Part shown: positions 1 through 5,277 of the stretch, in pieces
Position numbering within the stretch: the stretch's first letter is position 1
Layout of the letters: the number at the start of each line of letters is the position of its first letter
NCBI GenBank assembly: GCA_003695215.1
Contig: RFIM01000004.1
Location: forward strand, 1-8,246
Direction of reading: 5' to 3'
Source: Chloroflexota bacterium
GTDB taxonomy: Bacteria; Chloroflexota; Anaerolineae; Aggregatilineales; UBA2796
DNA: 8,246 nt
Made by a program: the position numbers and the translations under genes
The notes under the pieces: generated by a model
The model's database searches: none
Seen by the model: the letters and a program-made list of their open reading frames with translations, nothing else
What the model was told of the DNA's origin: nothing

Positions 1-51
1 TACCTCAAGAATAATCACAGCATCCATAAAATTTTTATGGGTTGCTCGCAT
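1..51 (-). CDS. 5' end of an unrecognised divergent gene (cut by window edge)
   Basis: Seventeen open codons run from an ATG at 51 (minus strand) off the left edge, reading MRATHKNFMDAVIILEV. It is too short to name. The reasons to call it are upstream: a full AGGAGG ribosome binding site (minus strand, 66-61) lies 9 bases before the ATG, and a near-consensus promoter lies before that (121-93). A second in-frame ATG at 27 would sit 33 bases from the AGGAGG, so 51 is the better start. The gene is divergent from npdG and may share control with it. The function is unknown. Continuation of the frame to the left of the window would confirm it. Confidence 0.6.
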   Translation of the reverse strand, partial: MRATHKNFMDAVIILEV

Positions 52-60
52 CAGCTAAGG

Positions 61-66
61 CCTCCT
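61..66 (-). promoter_or_regulatory. Strong ribosome binding site for the left-edge gene
   Basis: The plus strand reads CCTCCT, giving AGGAGG on the minus strand, 9 bases before the ATG at 51. It is one of the strongest Shine-Dalgarno sequences in the window, and it decides that start. Confidence 0.65.
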
Positions 67-92
67 CTTTGACCTGCGGCTTTCTGGACGTC

Positions 93-121
93 ATTATATT
101 CAACGGCTCACATGGCTTCAA
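93..121 (-). promoter_or_regulatory. Sigma70-type promoter for the left-edge gene
   Basis: On the minus strand TTGAAG (121-116) is followed after exactly 17 bases by a perfect TATAAT (98-93). Transcription would begin near 86, giving a leader of about 35 nt that contains the AGGAGG. This is a prediction from sequence only; no start site has been measured. Confidence 0.6.
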
Positions 122-169
122 CAGGCGTCCTTCGTCTCGCAGCAGTGAATCGCCTTGGCAGATTGAGTG

Positions 170-198
170 TTGATATTGCGCTGCTTGTGCGCTATAAC
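170..198 (+). promoter_or_regulatory. Sigma70-type promoter for npdG-cofE
   Basis: TTGATA (170-175) and TATAAC (193-198) are separated by 17 bases, each one base away from the consensus hexamer. Transcription would start near 205, giving a leader of about 33 nt before the ATG at 238. Its position downstream of the in-frame ATG at 112 argues that the longer reading of npdG is not the real one. Together with the minus-strand promoter at 121-93 it forms a back-to-back divergent promoter pair. Confidence 0.55.
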
Positions 199-237
199 AG
201 CGGCACTGCGCAATTTCTCAAAAGATTCGGAGCGATC

Positions 238-918
238 ATGAGCGAAACACTGCCGACCCTTGCCGTCATCGGCGGCACGGGCAAGGAAGGCGCTGCGCTG
301 GCTTTGCGCTGGGCGCACAAAGGCTATCCCGTCATCATCGGCTCACGCGATCCTGAGCGCGCCGCCCAAAAAGCCGCTGAGCTGAACACTGCGCTTGGCA
401 AGCAGGCCATTCATGGCTTGGCAAACGCCGATGCTGCAGCTGCTGCCCAGATCATCGTCCTGAGCGTGCCTTACACTGCCCATGCCGAGACTATCGCGGC
501 TATCAAGGCAGCTGCACAAGGCAAGCTCTTCATTGATGTAACCGTGCCGATCAATCCCGCTGATTACCGAACTGTCCACGTGCCTGAAGGCAAGTCAGCC
601 TGTGTGGAAGCACAAGCCATGCTTGGCGAGTCGGTCAAAGTCGTCGCTGCTTTCCAGAATGTGAGCGCCGTCCATCTCAAGAAGCTGGATCACAGCGTAG
701 ATTGCGATGTCTTGGTCTGTGGCGATGACGAAGCTGCCAAAGCGCAAACCATCGCGCTGATTGAAGCGATCGGCATGCGCGGCATAGACGCAGGCCCGCT
801 GATGAACGCTGTGGCTGTTGAAGCGCTGACACCTGTGTTGCTCTACATCAACGGACGCTACAAAGTAAAAGGCGCAGGCATTCGTATCACAGGTTTTGCG
901 CCCAACGATCATGCCTGA
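238..918 (+). CDS. npdG: F420-dependent NADP reductase (NADPH:F420 oxidoreductase)
   Basis: This cytoplasmic enzyme of 226 residues transfers hydride reversibly between reduced coenzyme F420 and NADP. The Rossmann loop VIGGTGKEG is at residues 10-18. GSRDPERA at 35-42 is where the family has the Ser-Arg that binds the 2'-phosphate of NADP. The C-terminal half carries VCGDD (160-164), DAGPL (184-188) and VEALTP (194-199), which match the remembered archaeal Fno sequence well. An in-frame ATG at 112 would add 42 residues with no family counterpart. I chose 238 because the Rossmann strand begins a few residues in, GGAG (229-232) precedes it at 5 bases, and a promoter lies at 170-198. It overlaps cofE by 8 bases, so the two are co-translated. 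A generic NADP-binding oxidoreductase is the alternative, but the cofE neighbour makes F420 use likely. Confidence 0.88.
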   Translation: MSETLPTLAVIGGTGKEGAALALRWAHKGYPVIIGSRDPERAAQKAAELNTALGKQAIHGLANADAAAAAQIIVLSVPYTAHAETIAAIKAAAQGKLFIDVTVPINPADYRTVHVPEGKSACVEAQAMLGESVKVVAAFQNVSAVHLKKLDHSVDCDVLVCGDDEAAKAQTIALIEAIGMRGIDAGPLMNAVAVEALTPVLLYINGRYKVKGAGIRITGFAPNDHA

Positions 919-1684
919 GCCTGACCTACAGCTCTTTGCCTTACGCGGATTGCCAAGCATTCAGCAAGGCGACGACCTGGCTGCCCTGATTGCCGAATCG
1001 CTTCATCAGAACAGCTTAGCTCTACAACCAGGCGACGTTCTGGTCATCACATCGAAGATCGTCTCTAAGGCAGAAGGTCGCCTGGTAGATTTGCGGACAG
1101 TGCAGCCTTCTGAGCAAGCGCTAGCGCTGGCCGCGCAGACAGGCAAAGATGCGCGCTTAGTGGAACTGGTGCTGCGCGAGGCGCAAGGCATCTCGCGCGT
1201 CGGCGCTAAGGTGATCATCACACGGCATCGGCTCGGGTTTGTCTCAGCCAACAGCGGCGTTGATCAATCCAATGTGCGCGGCGACGACAACTGGGCGCTC
1301 CTGTTACCTGAAAACCCTGATCGCTCAGCGCGTTGGCTACGCGAGCGGCTTGGCGCCTTGTGCGGCGTTGCACCTGCCGTGATCTTGAGCGATACGCACG
1401 GCAGGCCGCATCGCTTTGGCAATGTCGGCGTGGCGATCGGCGCGGCAGGCATCCCAGCGCTGCTGGACTTGCGTGGACGCGCCGATCTGTTCGGACGACG
1501 GCTGCAGCACACTGAGATCGGCTTGGCAGATGAGCTGGCAGCTGCGGCTGACCTGATCAGCGGGCAAGCTGCAGAAGGCTTGCCTGTGGTGTTGATACGC
1601 GGCTATCGCCTGCCCGAAGGCGCGCCTGAAGATGGCAAAGCCGCCGACCTGTACCGTCCGCCGCATATGGATTTGTACGGCTGA
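911..1684 (+). CDS. cofE: Coenzyme F420-0:L-glutamate ligase
   Basis: This 257-residue enzyme adds gamma-linked glutamates to F420-0 using GTP, the last step of F420 synthesis. Visible family motifs are GLPSIQQGDDLAALI (13-27), GDVLVITSKIVSKAEGR (41-57), SGVDQSNV (115-122), SDTHGRPHRFGNVGVAIG (160-177) and DLRGRADLFGR (186-196), followed by ADELAAAADL (206-215). By recall of the Archaeoglobus enzyme, Asp118 and Asp161 correspond to metal ligands. It has only the ligase domain and lacks the nitroreductase-like second domain of actinobacterial FbiB, so the archaeal-type single-domain form is present. The ATG at 911 overlaps the npdG stop by 8 bases. A TTG at 896 in the same frame is possible but would start only 2 bases after an AGG. 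The stop lies 1 base from the kinase stop on the other strand. Confidence 0.93.
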   Translation: MPEPDLQLFALRGLPSIQQGDDLAALIAESLHQNSLALQPGDVLVITSKIVSKAEGRLVDLRTVQPSEQALALAAQTGKDARLVELVLREAQGISRVGAKVIITRHRLGFVSANSGVDQSNVRGDDNWALLLPENPDRSARWLRERLGALCGVAPAVILSDTHGRPHRFGNVGVAIGAAGIPALLDLRGRADLFGRRLQHTEIGLADELAAAADLISGQAAEGLPVVLIRGYRLPEGAPEDGKAADLYRPPHMDLYG

Positions 1685-1685
1685 A

Positions 1686-3743
1686 CTACGGCGCGTTGAG
1701 CGGCTCGATCCAATACGCGCCGCCGCTCCCTTCGGCTGTCCAGCCGATGTACGTCCTGCCGTTGCGTGGGTTGATGAACTCAACCTTCCACCACGCTAGT
1801 CCTTCACCGGAGGGCGTAGTGCCACAGATTGGACCGTCTAGCACTCTGAAGGTCTCGCCGGCGTAAATTTGAGTCAGAACAGGCCCGAAAGGCACTTCGC
1901 GCAGGCGATTCGGATCGCCCGGCGTGATGCGCCCATATTGGCCAATCACCAGTCGTGATGGCAGGAAGCCAGGGCAGGTGATCGGCGTTGGCGTCAGCTC
2001 AAGTGACATTGGTATCGGCGTGAGCGTGTGTGTCGGCGTGTTTATTGGCCTGAGCAAAGCATCCAGAGTCTGCTGAGCGCTCAGAGTCTGCTGAGCGTTC
2101 GCGCGCACGGCAGTGAGCTGCTGCGCTACGCGCGTTAGCTCGGCTCGAAATAGCTCGGCTTGAACTGTAGCAGCCTGAATAGCATCTACAGTCTGCTGAA
2201 CTTGCCGAGCAAGGGCTGTGGCACTCTGGATTGGCGCTAGAGTCGCTGCGACAATGGTAGCAAGATCAAGAGTAGGTGTTGCAGTTGCGCTGGGCGTATA
2301 GGTGAAGGTCGCGCTCGGCGTATTGCTTGGGGTGTAGGTGAAAGTTGCAGTGGACGTGTGTGTGTGAGTCGCACTCGGCGTGCTGCTCGGCGTGTGCGTT
2401 GCAGTCGCGCTCGGCGTGCTGCTCAGCGTGTGTGTTGCAGTCGCGCTGGATGTGCTGCTCGGCGTGTGTGTGAGAGTCGCGCTCGGCGTGGATGACGGCA
2501 CGTCGCTGGGCGTTTGAGAAGGTGTGGCTGACGGATCAGGCGGTGCTTGCGAGCTTGTCGGCACGACAATGATCATAGGCGACTGAGGCGTATCTGTGGG
2601 CAGGCCTGCAATAGCTTCAGCCGTGACGGTCTGCTCAAGCGTCGCTTGGTTGGCGCTGAGAGCGGCAAGAGCGCCGAGGCCGACAATGGCGACAACCAAA
2701 AGTGACACAAGTAACGCCAGAATATTAGCGCGGCGCTTGCTTCGCTGGAGATGCGGCTCAGTTGGCAGGCGCCCGCTGCTGGGCGTGCTGAACTCGGGCA
2801 GGGTTGGCGGCATTGTCGGCGCGAGCAGCTCACTGGCAGTGCGCACAGGCGTCCGCTTAGGCGTCGGCTGCGGCTTGTCTGCCTGGGGCGGCTGTGGCGC
2901 AAAACGGGAGAAGTCCTGCCCGCTGAGCGCCTCGCGGAATGCTTCTGCCAGCTGCCCTGCTGAAGCGAAGCGCTGCTCAGGATTTTTGGCGAGCGCTTTC
3001 GCGAGGACGTGATCCACACCAATGGGCAGATCGATGCCTTGAGCGCTTAGCGAAGGCGGCGCTTCGTAAATGTGCTGGTGCATCATCTGATAGGGTGTGT
3101 CGGCGCGGAAGGGTATAGTGCCTGTCAGCATCTCGTAGAGCAAGATGCCGAGCGCGTAGATATCTGTGCGAACCTCCGCTACCTCTCCGCGCCATAGCTC
3201 TGGTGCCATGTAGGGCGGCGTGCCCATGACCATGCCCGTGCGCGTCCGACTGGACGTATCGCCGAGTATTTTGGCAATGCCGAAATCAGTTAGGAAGGCG
3301 TTCTGCTGATGATCGAGCAGGACGTTGTCAGGCTTCAAGTCGCGATGGATGATGCCGCGACTGTGTGCATAATCCAGCGCATCGCTGATCTGGTTGAGCA
3401 TCTGCGTTGCTAGCTTCAAGGGCAAGGCGCCGTTCTGGCGCAGAAAGCGGCTCAAGCTGCCGCCTTCCAAAAGCTCCATCACTAGGTAGACAATGTTGCC
3501 CTGATTGCCGTAATCGAATACCTTCACAATGTGCAGATGCTGCAAGCTAGCGATCACGCGGGCCTCGTTTCGGAAGCGTGCCACGAAATTCTCATCTTCC
3601 ATCAGGTCAGTGCGGATGACCTTGATCGCCACATCGCGCTCTATGCTTGTCTGACGCGCCCGATAGACCGTCGCCATGCCACCTGCACCCAGCTTGGCGG
3701 TGATCTGATACTGACCTAACTGTTGCCCGATCAGAGATTCCAT
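1686..3743 (-). CDS. Transmembrane PknB-type Ser/Thr protein kinase with Thr/Pro/Ser stalk and SH3-like sensor domain
   Basis: This 685-residue protein has a cytoplasmic Hanks-type kinase domain at about 12-275. It shows LGAGGMATVY (18-27), Lys41, Glu60, HRDLKPDN (133-140), DFG (153-155) and GTPPYMAPE (174-182). TRT at 167-169 aligns with the two autophosphorylated threonines of PknB. A Pro-rich linker follows, then one membrane helix (about 340-362), an outer Thr/Ser/Pro stalk (about 393-492) partly built from 12-residue repeats, an Ala/Gln-rich helical stretch (about 495-563), and an SH3-like C-terminal domain (about 587-682) with Cys590 and Cys640. The architecture suggests an envelope sensor; the ligand is unknown. 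The ATG at 3743 begins MESLIGQQLGQY, as related kinases do. An upstream start at 3797 would overlap the previous gene, which ends 19 bases before 3743. It is the last gene of the phhB-hydrolase-kinase run. Confidence 0.93.
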   Translation of the reverse strand: MESLIGQQLGQYQITAKLGAGGMATVYRARQTSIERDVAIKVIRTDLMEDENFVARFRNEARVIASLQHLHIVKVFDYGNQGNIVYLVMELLEGGSLSRFLRQNGALPLKLATQMLNQISDALDYAHSRGIIHRDLKPDNVLLDHQQNAFLTDFGIAKILGDTSSRTRTGMVMGTPPYMAPELWRGEVAEVRTDIYALGILLYEMLTGTIPFRADTPYQMMHQHIYEAPPSLSAQGIDLPIGVDHVLAKALAKNPEQRFASAGQLAEAFREALSGQDFSRFAPQPPQADKPQPTPKRTPVRTASELLAPTMPPTLPEFSTPSSGRLPTEPHLQRSKRRANILALLVSLLVVAIVGLGALAALSANQATLEQTVTAEAIAGLPTDTPQSPMIIVVPTSSQAPPDPSATPSQTPSDVPSSTPSATLTHTPSSTSSATATHTLSSTPSATATHTPSSTPSATHTHTSTATFTYTPSNTPSATFTYTPSATATPTLDLATIVAATLAPIQSATALARQVQQTVDAIQAATVQAELFRAELTRVAQQLTAVRANAQQTLSAQQTLDALLRPINTPTHTLTPIPMSLELTPTPITCPGFLPSRLVIGQYGRITPGDPNRLREVPFGPVLTQIYAGETFRVLDGPICGTTPSGEGLAWWKVEFINPRNGRTYIGWTAEGSGGAYWIEPLNAP
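1689..1722. terminator. Candidate hairpin at the cofE/kinase convergent junction
   Basis: CGGCGCGT (1689-1696) and ACGCGCCG (1715-1722) are perfect complements around an 18-base loop, starting 5 bases after the cofE stop. A second, tighter hairpin, TCGGCTG/CAGCCGA around a 2-base gap (1732-1747), follows. Neither has a T-run, and both lie in kinase coding sequence, so chance at this GC content is a real alternative. Confidence 0.22.
2368..2511 (-). repeat. Four tandem 36-bp repeats inside the kinase gene
   Basis: Units begin at 2368, 2404, 2440 and 2476, spaced exactly 36 bp apart and in frame. Each encodes a variant of SATATHTPSSTP. Diverged partial units continue to about 2270 at multiples of 12 bp (24- and 60-bp steps). 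They form the outer stalk of the kinase. Because the unit is a multiple of three, copy number can change without breaking the frame. Confidence 0.85.
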
Positions 3744-3762
3744 AGCCGCTTTCTCGCCGTAC

Positions 3763-4944
3763 CTAGCGAAAAGTGCTCTGATAACGCAGGCCTTCAAAAA
3801 CCGCTGGCGTGTTGAGCACTTGTCGTGCAGTTGAGTCGCCTTTCAGTGTAGCTGAGAAGAAAGCCATTGCAAAGTGCTTGATGATAGCCTGCGCGCGCGC
3901 CGCTTCCCAGACTGCATCGTTGCAGTGCGGAAGCGTAGCCAGCAGCGGTATGCAATCGGAGAAGATCATATGCTCGGCGCCTTCCAAGCTCAGCAATGCC
4001 TTGTGAGCCGCGCCGACTTGTTCGTAGATCGGATAGGCATCGCGCTCGGGCGGCGTGACGCTATCGGCTGTACCGACCATCACAAATGTGGGCACATTCA
4101 CGGCCGCCAAGCCTTGCGCGCCCATGATCGGCGCGTTGAACGGCGCCAAAGCCAGCACCGCAGCAACGCGCTCGTCGTGCGGCACGCGCCATGTGCCGCG
4201 CTTGGCGTCTCTCACTAAAACCTGCGATAAAAATGGCTCAGCATCGCGCGCAAGGCAAGCCAGATCGAGCCTGCTTGCCTGCGCACAGTAGGCACTCAGC
4301 GCTTTGAAGTCCAGCTGTGCGCCTGCAGCTGCTAAGGCTGTGTAGCCGCCATAAGAATGCCCGCTGACGCCGATCCGCGCAAAGTCGAACAGGCCGTAGA
4401 ATGCGCTTTGTGGATCGGCGTTAACAGCCTCTGCCCAGGCGATTTGGCTCAGCACATCGCGTGGACGCCAATACCAGCCGAGCGTCAAGCTTGTCTGCGC
4501 ATCGGTATCGCCTCGCGTGCTACCATTGTGGTTGACCGCCAGCACGATGAAGCCATGCGAAGCCAGCTGCTCGGTCAAGAAGACGCTCTGAGCTGCATGG
4601 CTGCCATAGCCGTGTGAGAAGATGATGAGCGGGTAGGGCGCGCCGCTGCGTTCAGGCGGCGCTTCAAAACGCGCTAGCGCGCTGCGCTTGCCATAGCCGT
4701 AATCTGCATAGGCAAGCCGCTCATCGGCCTGAGCAGGATACCAAAGGAAGCCTGTCAGAACTCGGCTCGGATCGCCCTCGATGCGAAGGCGCTGCACGCC
4801 GACGGCATATTGACCTATCTGCGCATAAGGCAGTGAATCGCTTTGCGCTGCGCTTCTGAGCGGCTGCCACAACAGGAGCGCGCTCAGAAGGAAGCCGAGG
4901 ATCAGCACGCGCCGCTCAAGGCAAAGCGTTGATTTGTGCCGCAA
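3763..4944 (-). CDS. Secreted alpha/beta hydrolase, PAF-acetylhydrolase/dienelactone-hydrolase-like
   Basis: With this start the protein has 393 residues: a charged N-terminus, a hydrophobic segment (about 13-26) and a likely signal cleavage after Ala32-Ala33. The fold markers are PLIIFSHGYG (105-114, oxyanion region), GHSYGG (195-200, nucleophile Ser197), GTAD (291-294, likely Asp294) and EH (324-325, likely His325). The FSHG...LASHGFIV segment resembles plasma PAF acetylhydrolase. The substrate is not evident; ester hydrolysis outside the cytoplasm is inferred. The start is uncertain. A TTG at 4944 has AAGGA 8 bases upstream and gives a positively charged signal peptide, but overlaps phhB by 29 bp. 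A GTG at 4908 follows the phhB stop by 7 bp but gives an uncharged N-terminus. It is a paralogue of the gene at 5278-6459 and sits between phhB and the kinase. Confidence 0.85.
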   Translation of the reverse strand: MRHKSTLCLERRVLILGFLLSALLLWQPLRSAAQSDSLPYAQIGQYAVGVQRLRIEGDPSRVLTGFLWYPAQADERLAYADYGYGKRSALARFEAPPERSGAPYPLIIFSHGYGSHAAQSVFLTEQLASHGFIVLAVNHNGSTRGDTDAQTSLTLGWYWRPRDVLSQIAWAEAVNADPQSAFYGLFDFARIGVSGHSYGGYTALAAAGAQLDFKALSAYCAQASRLDLACLARDAEPFLSQVLVRDAKRGTWRVPHDERVAAVLALAPFNAPIMGAQGLAAVNVPTFVMVGTADSVTPPERDAYPIYEQVGAAHKALLSLEGAEHMIFSDCIPLLATLPHCNDAVWEAARAQAIIKHFAMAFFSATLKGDSTARQVLNTPAVFEGLRYQSTFR

Positions 4945-5197
4945 GGGCGAAGTCCTTCTCAGTCAAGCCGCCTGCATCGTGTGTGGTCAAGGCTAACTTG
5001 ACGCGGTTGTAGCTGATGCTGACATCAGGATGATGCCCTGCTGCCTCTGCCAGGTAGCCGACAGCGCCAACGAAAGTGAGCGCCGCTGTGAAGTCTTTGA
5101 GTACGAAAGTGCGCACAATCATGCCACCTTCGAGCGCCCAGCCGCTCAGCGCAGCCAGCCGCTCAGCGATCTGCGCTTCGGTCAATTTCTCAGCCAT
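4916..5197 (-). CDS. phhB: Pterin-4a-carbinolamine dehydratase (PCD/DCoH family)
   Basis: A 93-residue cytoplasmic protein of normal family length. The family enzyme dehydrates 4a-hydroxytetrahydropterin to recycle the pterin cofactor of aromatic amino acid hydroxylases; some members act instead in molybdopterin metabolism or as regulators. The signature EAAGHHPDVSISYN (51-64) followed by TTHD (71-74) supplies His55, His56 and His73, with the same spacing as the catalytic histidines of the rat enzyme. The ATG at 5197 has AAGGAG 6 bases upstream, the best binding site of its operon, so it is probably the first gene. No aromatic amino acid hydroxylase is visible nearby, so the physiological partner is unknown. 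The symbol follows family usage and does not prove a phenylalanine hydroxylase link. Confidence 0.9.
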   Translation of the reverse strand: MAEKLTEAQIAERLAALSGWALEGGMIVRTFVLKDFTAALTFVGAVGYLAEAAGHHPDVSISYNRVKLALTTHDAGGLTEKDFALAAQINALP

Positions 5198-5277
5198 TTT
5201 TCGCTCCTTGCTCTAGAATTGAAATCATGGAGGCTTCTGTCCGCCTAGAATATAGCAAGAAAGCGAGCCAATCACCT
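5198..5277. promoter_or_regulatory. Divergent intergenic region between phhB and the second hydrolase gene
   Basis: These 80 bases must carry starts for both directions. On the minus strand TGC precedes TATATT (5254-5249), an extended -10 with no good -35, which would give phhB a leader of about 45 nt. AAGGAG (minus strand, 5209-5204) is the phhB ribosome binding site. On the plus strand TTGAAA (5219-5224) and TAGAAT (5246-5251) exist, but 21 bases apart, which is too far for a standard promoter. Confidence 0.4.

Noticed and set aside
69..100. Plus-strand promoter TTGACC ... TATATT
   Set aside because: The spacer is 20 bases, and the same DNA gives a perfect 17-base-spaced TATAAT promoter on the minus strand. 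The plus-strand reading is probably a by-product.
112..237. N-terminal extension of npdG from an ATG at 112
   Set aside because: It adds 42 residues with no family counterpart, and the best promoter (170-198) lies inside it. The start at 238 has its own GGAG and a normal Rossmann N-terminus.
595..960. Minus-strand open frame of 121 codons opposite npdG
   Set aside because: It is a shadow of npdG across conserved Fno motifs, with no binding site or family pattern.
1337..1783. Minus-strand open frame of 148 codons opposite cofE
   Set aside because: It spans two real genes on opposite strands and has the composition of an antisense frame.
2270..2530. Possible CRISPR array or other non-coding repeat
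   Set aside because: Repeats are contiguous, 36 bp long with no spacers, and lie in frame in the kinase gene encoding Thr/Pro/Ser-rich protein.
2596..3012. Plus-strand open frame of 138 codons opposite the kinase gene
   Set aside because: It is antisense to well-supported kinase coding sequence, has low-complexity Arg/Ala/Ser-rich composition and shows no recognisable motif.
5227..5277. Upstream ATG start for the second hydrolase
   Set aside because: It would put 17 residues before a well-formed signal peptide and has no ribosome binding site.
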